Part shown: positions 1 to 11,768 of the stretch, one piece after another
Position numbering within the stretch: position 1 is the first letter of the stretch
Layout: each line of letters starts with the position of its first letter
Assembly (NCBI GenBank): GCA_036365455.1
Contig: JAWQUS010000001.1
Span: forward strand, 20,935,001 to 20,999,000
DNA: 64,000 nucleotides
Direction: 5' to 3'
Source of the DNA: Macrosoma leucophasiata
Lineage: Eukaryota > Arthropoda > Insecta > Lepidoptera > Hedylidae
Program-made: the position numbers and the translations under genes
The notes under the pieces: generated by a model
Databases searched by the model: none
What the model saw: only the letters and a program-made list of their open reading frames with translations
Told to the model about the DNA's origin: nothing

Positions 1-121
1 AGGGTAAAAGCGACTTCTTTACGATATTCAATAAACTGAAAAGTCTATTATATCGGTTGCCTAACTAGCATAGTTGGTAATAGATGGCGCTACTGCTACC
101 ATAAAGCAATGCAATAGATGT

Positions 122-240
122 GAAGGAAAGATTTGACAAATCGGGCAGGGCTTCAGTAGCTCAATTGGAAGAGCGGCTGGACTAGATTCCCAGTAGGTCG
201 CGAGTTCGAGCCTCGCCTGAAGTCAAATTTTTCTTTCCAT
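122..240 (+). repeat. tRNA-like foldback element, copy 1
   Basis: A tRNA-like body lies at 150-223. Its 7-bp acceptor stem (GCTTCAG with CTGAAGT), a D-arm like GCTC..GAGC and a T-arm GCGAG-TTCGAGC-CTCGC are readable, and A- and B-box-like promoter elements are present. The anticodon loop is 9 nt, so this is probably not a functional tRNA. Upstream (122-149) lies an inverted piece of the element's own 3' end (GGAAAG-ATTTGAC and CGGGCAGG), matching the downstream tail GTCAAATTTTTCTTTCC. The same architecture recurs near 15.3 and 53.4 kb. Confidence 0.6.
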
Positions 241-2873
241 TTATCTTTAAAAATAAAATATCTGTTTAATCTTACTGAAATACGATAATGCTGGCTAAAC
301 AACTATACTATACGCAAAGTACTATTTGGCAACAGATAAATATACATTAATACAGTGGACGCAGTGGTACCGATGCCGTCGAGCTGCGATACAGGAGTAT
401 TACCACCAACAGGACTGAGTGGTAACGCCTAGTCAAAACTATATGTCATAGAAAGCTGGAACTTGATGCTCGTAATCACAAAATATATGTATATTAATTG
501 ATAAATCTGTAAATTACAAGTACGTACACATTTACAATTATTACAGTGTCAATACGTGATTACAACATAGAGAGGGCAGTCGGGACTGGTCGGGGTACAG
601 GCGTACAAGCTGCAGGATCAAATTAAGGGTAAGTGTAGGCAGTCGATAATTGCACCGTGAGAAAGCGCCGCGCGGGCTGCGCGTGCGCCGACAGCACAAA
701 AACGACGCCATTACCTGCGATTTGGCGGTTTTACAGTGAAAGCAATTTCGATAAGAGAGACATTTCTAATAGCGGTGGAAATGTTCCTAATTTTCTATTT
801 AATCGCAACTCGCATTATATTCATATTAGACATGGTTTATGCACAAGTTAAAAGTTCCATTATAACAGAAATAGAAAATGGTGGCAGACAATTTGACAGA
901 TTACTTCGCGTCTTTATTTTAATAAAATAATTCAGCTATCTTTAAAGTCACTTGGTTTTAAAAAAATATTATTGTTGCAGACGTTACACGGTATGCGTTG
1001 GCTGTACAATGAATTGCACGCAACAACAGGGAAAGGGCAAAATTGTGCGCGAGCGCATTACTTCAGCACGCCCGCGCCCGCCGCGTTACCTCACGACTGC
1101 GGCCCGTGGACCACGTACCTGATATACCATAATTATCGTTTGATGCTCAGGATATTTTACATTTGAGAAAAAAATTGCTACGAGAATAGACTTTTACAAA
1201 AAAAAAGTGCTGTAGAATCTTTAACAAAAGTTAACTATAGTGGACTCTTTCCTTTTGGATTCAGAAACGAAGTATGCACCTCTATATAATGTGTATTGTT
1301 AGACTTCTTACCAATAGTAACATAATAATTATAACTTTATATACTTACTGGTATAAATACAGGTTGGACAAGAATGTGCGGCATAAGAATGCCTAAACCG
1401 GACATAAAGTTAGGTTTTTGATTTCGTTTCGGTCAAAATAAACGATTTCCGGAACTAGGATTTGTGTCGATCGCTGAGCACAACCGAACGCTTCTGTCAG
1501 CTTCTGGTCAGGATCAGGTCATTTTTTTGCAAATGTTCGGCCTAACTTGCTTTTCTGTCCGGCTATTAGGTTTAGGGAGTTGGCATAGGAAGAAGAAGTT
1601 GTTTAAATAATTTTGATGGTTAAAAACATTTTTGTTCACCAATATGCTGAGTATTTTCATTTAAAGTCGTATCATCTTGTCCACCCTGTTTATCATGATT
1701 TATCTTCAGCTTATTTTCCCCCGCTATTTTTCGCCACGAGAAATACCTACATAAGTACTACCTTTTTAATGTAAATTTTCCAACATTCAGAAGTGTTTGC
1801 TAAGCTTGCCTTGAGCATAATTACTATGTCTACATCCTGTATAGCTACTTCTATAATGTTTTATCATAATAACTCATAATAATAATGTTTAACACTAACG
1901 CTGGACTACTACTGTCGTGTATAATACTGGCATTATTGACGTACTGTCACTGGTGTACATGCACGTCATGCTAATAATTTGTTAGTTAACAGAAATTTAA
2001 TACCGCTAGTCATGTGATATTTATTTATTTTGAGAACGAAGTCTATCTAAGTCTAAACGTACATATAGTTTTTAAATTATAAAGGTGTCCTTTTAACAAT
2101 TAAAACATCCTCTCCTGAAATTTAACTTTTATTGCAAAATCTGCGTATTGATTCAAATTACTGTAAATTAGTCATATCACCTCGAGCTACAATATAAAAT
2201 TTTCGTTTCACAATGTTTGTAAAACCACCACCCCCCCCCCCCCATTTTTGTGTAGGTATATTCGGTACTTATAGAGAATTTCTGTTAACTATTATTTATT
2301 CTGCTAAGATACGGATACGAAATTCACCAGGACAGCTAGTTATGTAATTATAGATAAGAAAAATGCCTCAATCATAGACATAATATTGATGGTGAAAATT
2401 TTATTCAACAACAGAATGCCCTCATAAATCTATCGATGATGATGAATTTCCGCAAAATCCAATCGATTCTATTAATCACGATTGAACCGGTAACAGCAGA
2501 GGAACTTCTACAACACTAAGGATTATATAAACTGATGATATAAATAAAATACAACAAACATCCTTTTGATACAATTGAAACGGGTTTGGACAGTTCAAGT
2601 GTTCTCCGGAACGTTCAAGTGACAATAGAAAGCGAAATTTCGTCGGGGGGTCAGTGGAACGCTTTCTTGATATAGCAAATAGCTGTGTCCAATAGGTAAT
2701 AACAACGTTAGACACAGCCACTGTCCAGTAATGTTGATATATGAATCATGAGAATAGACTCGACATTAAGTAACTGTCTTTTAAATAAATGGGGATCAAT
2801 TTGCCGTTTTGATAGCACCGTGTTTAATGAGGTTAATGTTGGTAATCTGTTACGAATTTTTAATTATGTCATG
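241..2873. other. Intergenic; no supported gene
   Basis: AT-rich sequence with two GC-rich patches, at about 655-720 and 1040-1120. The second follows a fair splice acceptor (TTATTGTTGCAG ending at 980) and is open for about 60 codons, but no family is recognisable and no matching donor or partner exon is convincing. A C homopolymer of about 16 nt lies at 2227-2243. Nothing else is supported. Confidence 0.5.
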
Positions 2874-2990
2874 GAGTGGCAAACAAGCGCACAGTTCAGA
2901 TTTAAAATGAGTGAATACTTTAGCTTATAGCCATCTCTACAAAAACCAGAGATAGATGCGTTGCCGCCCCTGAGACCTTAGTTGTTATGT
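2874..2990 (-). repeat. SINE-like family A, partial copy
   Basis: Degraded reverse-orientation match to the family-A repeat seen best at 14189-14452 and 34196-34458. The diagnostic pieces are GAGTGGCAAACAAGC at the start and GATGCGTTGCCGCCCCTGAG further on. Only the 3' half of the element is present. Confidence 0.55.
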
Positions 2991-4419
2991 CCCTATGATA
3001 GTTACTACAAGTTGACTCCAAAACCGTATTTCCATTTGAAAAACATAAATACCATTTCAAAAATTCGAGTCACTTTGTGTGTTTATGATTAAAAAAAAAT
3101 GTTTAAAGTTTATTTTTTGTCCTTTCTATTTAATTCAAACGCTCTTTCATAATTTCGCTGGCTCGATATTTCTGGAATGCAGCTCGGAAAGAATGCAAGG
3201 GATGATCTAGTCGGCCGGCGGGCGGCGGGCGGCGGGCGGCGGGTTGTTATTACGCTATTTGTTACGATTACTAAACATTTTGAGTCGTGACCAACTTGCC
3301 AGAGAGTGTTACATAAAGGTACTTACTTATATTATCCCCATTTGTAGACATAATTAACATTGTGTTAGCTTTAACTAAAAAAGCTTTACAAATCATATTC
3401 CTTAGCATTATGATGCAACGGTATTATTAAAAGTATGTTTAAACTATTATCGAATTAAGAAAGAAATTAGAAGTTACCATTGCAAAAGACTTTAAACAAC
3501 TAATTATTGGAATTAATCCGTTAACATTACCTGAAAGTTCAGAATTGATGAAGAGTTTCGGATTGATATTTATTTCAAAATATAAGCTGAGGCAGACAGA
3601 TGAAGAATTAAGTTTATTTCTTTTGAATAACAGAACCCTAACAAGCGAAATAAACACTACATTACCTACAGTTCATACAAACTTCTTAGATTGAGAAACA
3701 AAAACAAAATAATATAAAATAGGTAAGTGTGCAAACATAAAGTAGACAATGACATTGCATCTCGGTTTAAAAATAACACTAGTCAACATTCCTGTTATGT
3801 GATACGCGCTAAAAAGTAAATATTCTGCATGTTTTATAGACATTACTATCTACCTACGCTACGTAATGTGTCTGAAGTCATGTTGCTGGTAATGTGGAGA
3901 GTGAAATAATGATCTCTGGAAAGCCCACACTGAGATACTTATACTTGAATTCTCGTATGAAGCATGAATTCTTCGTATGAAGCAATAAACACCAGATAAG
4001 ATGCTTTTTTAGAACATACAACATTTTTAGGCACTTTTACACAGCCAAATACGGTTTCAGTATAATACAGAATCCCGTTTAGTTTCGTATGCGTCCCCCC
4101 ACGGATGAGTTCACAGACTGTTGCTGTACTTATCACCGCGTTAGTTAACTGGTGAGGTGATACGGCATAAGACCATTACCATCCGAAATCGAATGCCTGT
4201 TTCGAAGAAGGGTTACTCTGACAGTGCAAACAGTGTCTATTCAGTTGCAAACCTAAAAATTTACATATTCGTTTTCTTTAGATTGTGCCTAAACTAAATC
4301 GCATATTTTTAGATTATGAATATGAATTGTGACATTGTATTCATTATCATCATTACGATGATGCATATGAAGTGGCAATTGACAGGCAGCTCATATTGGT
4401 GATAATGGTAAATTGCAGC
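2991..4419. other. Intergenic; GGC-rich tandem patch
   Basis: No gene seen. A short tandem array of GGCGGGC units occupies about 3212-3243 and is the most GC-rich point of the stretch. The rest is AT-rich and shows no coding signal in either strand. Confidence 0.5.
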
Positions 4420-4495
4420 TTTACTGGTGGTAGAGTTCCAGTGTCGGAGTTCGAAGGCGCAGGCACCACTACATAACCTAATCTATGTGCCACCA
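4420..4495 (+). repeat. SINE-like family A, 5' fragment
   Basis: Matches the beginning of the family-A repeat (TGGTGGTAGAGTTCCAGTG, then CGCAGGCACCACTACAT). It is truncated at the point corresponding to the CCACCAAATGG box. Confidence 0.55.
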
Positions 4496-4691
4496 AAGTG
4501 TAGGTAGTGTTCAATATAATCATGCTAGATTAGATTATCGAGAACCGGTAGATGATAATGTATTGTCCCGTGATATAGCGGATACAAAACATTTTAGGCC
4601 TCAAGGATTGCAACCGGCAAAATTGGCCTCTGGTTTGGTAGATGTCTATAGCCCATTAAAGCATAGGAAATTTAGCAACTGTACGGAAACA

Positions 4692-4875
4692 GCCTCAGTA
4701 GCTTTGTGGTAGCAGGCCACTACTACAACTCCTGGGTTCGGTTCCCGGGTCGGGAGTCATCAGAAATAGCGGTGTAAAATCCTTTATCTCTGGTTCTGTC
4801 AGGTTTGTTCCATTTTCTGGAAATTTCCCAGTACCTCGGAGTTCCGTAATGTGCCCGGAGATGTCAACAGGCTCA
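4692..4875 (+). repeat. tRNA-derived SINE, family C copy 1
   Basis: The head (GCCTCAGTAGCTTTGTGGTAG...) and a B-box-like GGGTTCGGTTCCCGG resemble a tRNA. They are followed by a body shared with the copies at 26392, 36349 and 62266: a CCTTTATCTCTGGTTCT box, then TTCCCAGTACCTCGGAGTT and GTGCCCGGAGATGTCAACAG. A tRNA-related head on a conserved unrelated body is the hallmark of a tRNA-derived SINE. Confidence 0.7.
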
Positions 4876-5489
4876 GCTTTTTTCAAGGATCAACTTGACA
4901 ATGCTGAATTAAAACGTACCGCGTCAATATTTATAGCTCTATGTTTGCACTTAAACATTTGATCCTACCTATCGGAATTCCCTTCCTCATTTTACGTAAT
5001 TTATTAAATAGTCTTTAAACAAGAGTTAGGAAAGTTGTGGTCATTGGTAAGTAATCTTATACGTTAAATACATAAATGTAAAGTATTTACATAAAAATCT
5101 CGTAATAGCATCTAAATTAAGACTAATTTTACGGTACCTCTGTGTGTTGTTTTGACCGTAATGTTAGCAAATTCATGATGCGATGGAATTACGCGATAGT
5201 TTCCATTATCACTGAGTGTTAAGTAGTTAAAGTTAAAGTATAAGAGAGAGCATGTACAGATTTTTTATCTATGAATGAGGCAAACAACCATACAATACAC
5301 ATTGGTGGTAAGATAATAGATCCTGTAGTCTTTATTTACGAGTACACAGGACGCTAAGGGGGTCCAATTCAACTCCCCACAATCATTCCAATCTAGTGAA
5401 ACGATGGCAAATATAAATGGTGCAAGGTACCTGCTCTCAGCTTGTAAAGACCCCCCCTAAAAATGCGCGTCGTAAGAAGTAGCAGGGGG
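4876..5489. other. Intergenic; nothing seen
   Basis: AT-rich sequence without recognisable coding, RNA or repeat features on either strand. Confidence 0.45.
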
Positions 5490-5655
5490 ACAGTTTCTCA
5501 ACCCGGTGACCTGCGGTGTATGACGACCGCTTTATTCGAGGGTCGCGGGTTCGATCGCCTCACCGGAACAAATACTTTTATGGCCCATAGACATGTTTCG
5601 GTTGTGTGTGTAAAAAGGCATCCACAACACAGGTTTTATACCTGCGAGTGCAAGC
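5490..5655 (+). repeat. tRNA-derived SINE, family D copy 1
   Basis: Contains the 3' half of a tRNA-like head (CGAGGGTCGCGGGTTCGATC, a good B box) followed by CACCGGAACAAATACTTTTATGG and a body ending in CACAACACAGGTTTTATACC. The same order (B box, CCGGAACAAATATTTGT, CACAACACAAGTTTATACC) is found at 39230-39415, and a shorter piece at 37432-37530. Confidence 0.6.
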
Positions 5656-7523
5656 GAATTAACCAGTGAGTGAGCGTAAGTCAATAAAATCTGCTCTCCT
5701 AAATACCACTAAAAACATTTCCCTAAAAAATGTTGCCAAGACGGAATTATATACCAGCCATATGATTTCATCTTGGCTGTCAAAAAGTTGTCAGATCTCA
5801 TGTAGAGCCAAGTTTTTAATTTACCCACTCCGACTCTACATTCTAACTTCACAAACACAGCTACTGAACTTCGGAGAGGCATACTTATACGAGTATAAAA
5901 TATTCGAACTATACAAAAGTTGAAAGAGTTCAAGAAAAAAGGATAATTTAAGGTTAAGACTCATCTCAGCTCGGCGGATAAAAATTATTTATTTGCGTGG
6001 GGCGCGGCAATTAGGGGGGCGGGGCCAGAATGCGCGCGACCTTTCGACCCGCGCCCGCGTCCGCTGCGCCCGCGCACTTGTCCTGTCAAACTCACTCCAG
6101 TCTGACGCGCACGCCAGACCCGACCGCTAGGGTTGTCAACTGGGTAACTTGTGGGCAATCACAGAACAATATACTTACAAGAGTAACTATGCAACTTCTC
6201 GCTTGTATTCTCTGAAGCGGTTGGCAGGTCCATCCATAATCACACATATAAGTCAAGCAAATACCTACCCATGATTCGCCACTTATGTTTTTCCATTTTA
6301 TAAGTGACAAGCCTCCGTAGTTTAATGGGGTTTGATAGGTTTTTTGTTAAATCCATTTCCAACAGGGCTCAAGTTGAGAGAACATTCTTAAAATTGTTTA
6401 AAATGTATAATATACCTTTTTAATAGTCAGAATATTTTAGGCGGGCATACAGCGCAGTAAGAGGCTGGTGACCTGTATCTCATGCGAGATTTTGTCTCAC
6501 TTTTTTCAGGCAACAGTCCTTTCCAATTTAAAGGTCATGTGATACATTTTTCTTGCAATATCTTGTCATTTTCCTTGAGATGTTTGTAAAACCTTGTTGG
6601 AGAGTACAATAAATGTTTCTTATTAATATTATTTAGGAAATAAATTAATATTTAATGATATTTGACAACCCTACGTGCGACCCATGGAAAGAATTCCGAA
6701 ATTACACCCCCTGCCTCTCTCGATCACGAACTCACCTACTTTCATATACTTATCTACTCGCATAAAATTCCGCGTATCTTCATTGCTATGCCCTTTTCGG
6801 TGTAAATGTTTTTTGCGGAAAGCACGTGAGAACCGACAGGCGTAATTTTACGTCATCGATTTGGTTGATATCCTTCTTATTTAATTATTGTAGGACCGAG
6901 AGGTCATCGGCCCCGTTGTTTTATTAATATAATGAAAATATAACTCAAAACATTCTAGGCAACAAAGGCATTATTTAACGGTCTCATGTAAGCGGAACGC
7001 CTTGCTCGAGAAGGCACTAGCTCACCGAGCAATCGGCGAACGCAGAGTGCGATCCAGCCTAAATAAAAGTAAGCGCGACTGCCTAAGGGACTTATTACAC
7101 GGCACGGTATTCAGGGTACGATAGCAAGGGTCAGGGTAGTGTAATAACATTTAGGGAGTTAGGTCCCTAATTAGGGCTACCGGAGCGGCCCGTGTATTTG
7201 TACTGTGATTGAGTTAAAGCGCTGTCGACCGAATAGTGTAATAAACGGCAACCCGGCGCGAGGTTACGCCCACCCTTTCTGCCGGATCCTGAATACAGTT
7301 CCGTGTAAGCCTTTTAAGGGAGACCCCTGTGGGTCCCAACCTCGGCTTAGGACGTTGTGGAGAGACACATAATACATTATGCGATTAGGGGCGGTGTAAC
7401 TTTCGCTCTAGTCATCGGTTGGGGTCTTGGGAACACTACTTTTGGTCACTACACCTAAATCGGAGGTGTTAAATCGGTCGAGGGAACAGTTAGGTCGTTT
7501 TTATTTTTTACAGGACTCTACTC
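5656..7523. other. Intergenic with GC-box patch and a GC-rich block
   Basis: A sharply GC-rich patch at about 5998-6125 includes GGGGGCGGGGCC, an Sp1-type GC box, and may be a promoter or 5' exon of a gene I cannot see. A second GC-elevated, low-homology block runs from about 7000 to 7480; inside it TTATTACAC (about 7090) and GTGTAATAA (about 7140) form a short inverted pair. No coding region is supported. Confidence 0.4.
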
Positions 7524-7735
7524 CGTGGTAAAGTTACAATGCCGGAGCTCGAGGGCGTAGGCACCATCGCCTTATGTGGTCAAATGGCAGGGTTCATTAC
7601 TATGGTGTTCCGGTTTGGAGGTAATTAATGTATGGGCCGTAACAACCAGGCGGTGAAATCAGAACTTTGGCTTTCAGGGTGACAACGCGTCTGCATTTTG
7701 ATTTCCGTTCTTTGTGTAGATGTCTAAAGATTAGT
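7524..7735 (+). repeat. SINE-like family A, diverged copy
   Basis: Diverged family-A copy. CGGAGCTCGAGGGCGTAGGC, CAAATGGCAGGGTT and GACAACGCGTCTGCATTTTG appear in the order seen in the better copies at 14189 and 27593. Confidence 0.6.
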
Positions 7736-8162
7736 ATTCTTTTATCATCCATATGAACTACATACATATTGGCTACCATTGACACATAGAAAGATTGTGT
7801 GGAAATATATATAGTAAGGTCACAACTACGTTTGAGATCTTGGATTAGATCAAATGGTTAGGCAATTATTTGTGTTTTATTTTGTTGGTTTCGGATAAAC
7901 TTTTAAAATGTATCCAATTCGTTTCAATTAACAAAAGATTCCGTGAATAAAATTGAGTTGAATTACTTATTAGCAGTTTGAGCCACCAAATAAAAACTAG
8001 AGTTCGAGCACAGTATAGATACAAACAGTATGGAATATATGCCCATTTTATAAAATATTTACCTACACTCCGTTGAAGCAATAGGGATGTCACTATATTT
8101 TTAAATAATGGTGTTATTATTTTAGCATTTACTGACCTTTAATCAATCGTATCGTACAGAAG
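7736..8162. other. Intergenic; nothing seen
   Basis: AT-rich spacer between two SINEs with no recognisable feature. Confidence 0.45.
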
Positions 8163-8532
8163 CGCGCATGGCCCGGCGGCTGGTGCAGATCATAAGCGAT
8201 CTACTCGGTTAAGCACTACGGGCGCGGTCGGGTAGTGAGATGGGTGACCGCTAGTGGCAAATTAAATGCGCGTTTCCGTGCTTCGGAGGACACGTTAAGC
8301 CGTCGGTCCCGGTTGCTATCGATAGATAGCAGTCGTTAAACCTTGTCGGAGGCCTTATGGGCAGTTTGAAAACATCCGACAGCGGGTTGGCCACTAACCC
8401 CCAACACCTCCACCAATCCGCATTGGAGCACCGTGGTGGAGTAAGCTCCAGGCCTCCCCCCAAAAAGGGGAGAGACTCGTGCCCAGCAGTGGGACGTATA
8501 ATGGGTTGCCATTATTATTATTATTATTATAA
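8163..8532 (+). repeat. 5S-rRNA-derived SINE, copy 1 (full length)
   Basis: The head contains a segment resembling the internal control region of 5S rRNA: GGTTAAGCACTACGGGCGCG, then GGGTAGTGAGATGGGTGACC. It is followed by a body (TTCCGTGCTTCGGAGGACAC, AACATCCGACAGCGGGTTGG, GCAGTGGGACGTATAATGGG) and a 3' (ATT)n tail. A 5S-like pol III head on an unrelated body with a simple-repeat tail defines a SINE3-type element. Other copies: 32004-32308 (head truncated) and 52793-53185. Confidence 0.75.
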
Positions 8533-11199
8533 TCAATCGTATTGGGATGTTGACTATTTTTTATTGGTTACCCTGTAATAGTATTGGATAAATAAATACC
8601 ATGTGTCTTTAAAACATATAGTCAATAAGTACTTAAAAGTTGTTAAGATATAACGATTCAAAATGTTGCGAATAGTGAAATGACTCAAAACGGCCTACAT
8701 AAAATTGCAGCACGTTATGACGTCACACCGCGGTACAACAGCTTACAAATTATATAATATGTAGGCTATGTACATAATCTTATGGTGTTGATTAATCCCA
8801 GCAAAAGTAACTATGTTAGTATTCACTCATTTATTCTTGTTCTTATTTAATATTTTTGCATACATAAGTAGTTATAAAACAAACAAACAGACCTATAAGA
8901 AATTAAAAAATAGTGCGCCGCCGGCAGCGGAACAGGGTCTAAGCTATCGGTGGTTAGGGTCACAGAGACAAGAACCTCCTCACTATACGTGCCGTGCCGA
9001 GGAGTACCGCCTTCTGTATTAGACCCATGATCCAACCTTGATCTTATTATTATTATAGTTTTAAGTACGAAAAACAGTTTAATATTGATATAACTTGTAG
9101 ATCTTTGTTTTTAACCATTACATAAAAAATACTTTATTCTTCATAAATATTTTAACAAATTATAATTCCTATTGCTTCTGTGAATTCGGTCTTAAAAATA
9201 ACAAAACTGAGTGCTAATTACTTGGGTGATTTTTATAGTTCTTACGACAGTACAATCTTAATAAATAGCTGCCCCCACGAACTTCGTATCGCCTTAGAGG
9301 TATAAACAAATTAAATGTCCAAAAAATCGAAAAAAAAATTGGTAAGAATCACCCTCGCCATTTAGGGATATAAAAAAAGACTACAACCGATTCTCATACC
9401 AACCAACTATACACACAAAATTTCATACTGATCGGTCTTGCCGCTGCGGAGGAGTATTGTTACAAACACTACCACACGAGATTTTTTTAAATATGTTAGA
9501 TATTATAACAATACATTATTCTTGCCTTTCAAAATCACCAGGAAGTTTAAAAAACGATACCTCCGGTTTTGATGATGCAGAGTTCAAACAGTCGTATACC
9601 ACGCAATACGCTCGTGGCATCTTTAAAACACTCGTGGAAGCAAAAACAAATCGCAACGTGACCGCTCGTCTCGACGCGACAGTCCGCGACACTCGCTACT
9701 GTCGAGAACCGCTTAGATGCCTCGTAGATGCGCATGTTTGTGTGAGTGTGCCGTTTCGAAAACATAACTTAAGAGGTTAAATTACTCGACTAATTATAGA
9801 ATACCAATAACGTCTCACGCAATTGCGTACGCCTGAAACGATGCATGACTAGTCATGAACTCTGTATTGATTTGGCATTAGAAATCTAGATAAACAACGG
9901 TCCGCGCTGACCATATATCACGATGCGTCACACGGCTCATTATTTTCTTACGTTATTAAGGCCCGCGCAGACAGCAGAGTTTGGCCCGTCGGAGACAGAT
10001 ATTTACGCAGAAGCGCAGGATAAGAGAACGGAAAGTACAGAAACTTCAATATAATGACAACCGAGAATATGTTCTCGGAATTAATGACCAATGCGCACTT
10101 TGATGATCGCAGAGCAACGATTTTTCGTTGCTTTGTTATTAATTGATGGACACGGGCATAGAGCAACACGGGCCACCGGCCGCGGCGGACTGGAGGGGAG
10201 TATAGCGTTTATTACCGATGCAAAACAGTCTGTCATTTTCTGCGGGAGGAAATGCGTGTGACACACACGCACACTACAAAAATCGTCTATTACTACGAAA
10301 CTCACACCTTGATTTTAACAAAATACAGAAACAATTTCACGCACACATTTAAACATCTAGGCGACAGGTATAGGCCCATTTGGGCTTGTACGTTGACAGA
10401 GGGTAAAGCCTGCATATGGCTACTCCCCTCCGGTGTTGCTCTATGGACACGGGATTTTGTATTGTCCGATCTGTCAAAGTTCTAGGTTGTTCGAGCGACT
10501 TTTTGTAGGTCCTGTGGGAACTTGTAGTCCATCTAGTGATTAAAGATATGATGTATTTGGCCATATTTGGATTACTGAAGTTCTACATATATATGATGCA
10601 TTTTGTCAAACAAAAATGAATCCCTAGAATTAGTGTGCGATGGCTTCATAAGACACAAACTTGTGCATTTAGTCCGCGTTAAGTTTTCAAGTTTTTGACA
10701 TTTTTGAAATTTCGGGGATCTACTCTACAAAATCTGTCGTCTGTGCAGGCCTTAAAGGAGATGGCAATTACCGATACATCTTGTTGGTATCGACGCAAGC
10801 GCACGCATGGTCTTCGATGGCGCGCCGACGAAATGTGGGCGGGCGCGAGTAGAAATTAACTCGGCTCTAAGATACCATCTGATGCGATGAACTCCTTAGC
10901 TTTGTTGTTCTTTTGCGCGGATAGTGATGGTGGTTAATTTACGCTATACGCCGATCTCTTATTACATCGCGCTGGGCACAGCTTACGTAACTAAAATCAC
11001 TTGGCCTCAATTATAGATTACATGCATACATAGATTGTAATTTGTGTCTGCCTGTCGGTTCCTTGGTACGTTATGACTTTTTTACCTTTACCGATTTCGT
11101 CAAAATCGGTTAAGGGAAAAAGAAGTCATGGTCAGTAGAAAATATATTTCAAGCACTGCTTCAAAACTTTTAAGCAGAGTTGAATGCGGTTTGAATATG
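8533..11199. other. Intergenic with GC-rich patches; no supported gene
   Basis: GC- and CpG-elevated patches occur at about 9640-9740, 10150-10200 and 10790-10850 in otherwise AT-rich DNA. A 107-codon open frame at 9457-9780 overlaps the first patch, but its residue usage and lack of any recognisable domain give no reason to call it a gene. No RNA genes or well-bounded repeats are visible. Confidence 0.4.
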
Positions 11200-11205
11200 C
11201 GTTAG

Positions 11206-11290
11206 TGACGTGGTGGTGGTGGCGTTGGTGTCGTTAGTGGCTTTGGTGGCGTTGGTGACGTTCGTGGCATTGGTGGCGTTAATGTCTTTG
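11206..11290 (+). repeat. GTGGCGTTG-type minisatellite
   Basis: Imperfect tandem array of 6- and 9-nt units around GGTGGCGTTGGTGTCGTT. It keeps one frame open (a Val/Ala/Leu-rich stretch), which explains the 75-codon open frame here without implying a gene. Confidence 0.75.
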
Positions 11291-11622
11291 AAACTTGTGG
11301 AACTCCACCAAACCAACGCAACGCTACCAACTGGCAAGAGCGACGCTCTATACCTACAGCCGAAATTATCCGAAGTTTCTCCCCTAAATAGTATAGCTTA
11401 TGGTGGTTTAGAGAGGAATGGTTTCTCTTTACACTGAATTAACGTCACATCTTACAGTGGCCGTAGTTAAACGGAACACATCCTGAGACTTGAATCATTC
11501 ATCACACATCATCACCAATATGTACTACATTCTATTCTTTAAAAATTACGATTTTTTGGTAAGTTTACAGAATACATCAAAAGTCTTGTTTTGTATTGAC
11601 TCATATAGAGTCGGTACGTCCG

Positions 11623-11768
11623 TAAGCCTGGGTTGCACCACGATATTTGTTAAACTTATTGTACTGTAACATTTCACATCCTTCTCTAACTTTAACAGAT
11701 TTCTTTAAGTAAGAGAAGGCTATGAAATGTTTCAATAACTACAAATATCGTGGTGCAACCCAGGCTTA
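11623..11768. mobile_element. Palindromic MITE with 28-bp perfect TIRs
   Basis: The first 28 bases (TAAGCCTGGGTTGCACCACG...) are the exact reverse complement of the last 28. The interior is also complementary (CATTTCACATCCTTCTCT near the left, AGAGAAGGCTATGAAATG near the right), so the whole 146 bp can fold into one hairpin. There is no coding capacity: a nonautonomous DNA element. The outermost TA/TA could be a TA target duplication as in Tc1/mariner-type elements, but this is inference. Confidence 0.85.

Noticed and set aside
150..223. Functional tRNA gene
   Set aside because: Acceptor and T arms pair, but the anticodon loop is 9 nt and the sequence is part of a foldback repeat with two relatives.
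972..1166. Possible exon after TTATTGTTGCAG
   Set aside because: Open and GC-rich, but no family, no good donor and no partner exon.
8163..8300. 5S rRNA gene
   Set aside because: Only the internal control region resembles 5S; the rest is a SINE body, and there are three dispersed copies.
9457..9780. 107-codon plus-strand open frame
   Set aside because: No domain, no splice context, overlaps an equally long minus frame in a GC-rich patch.
11210..11437. 75-codon Val/Ala/Leu-rich frame
   Set aside because: First part is a minisatellite kept in frame by 6- and 9-nt units; not gene-like afterwards.
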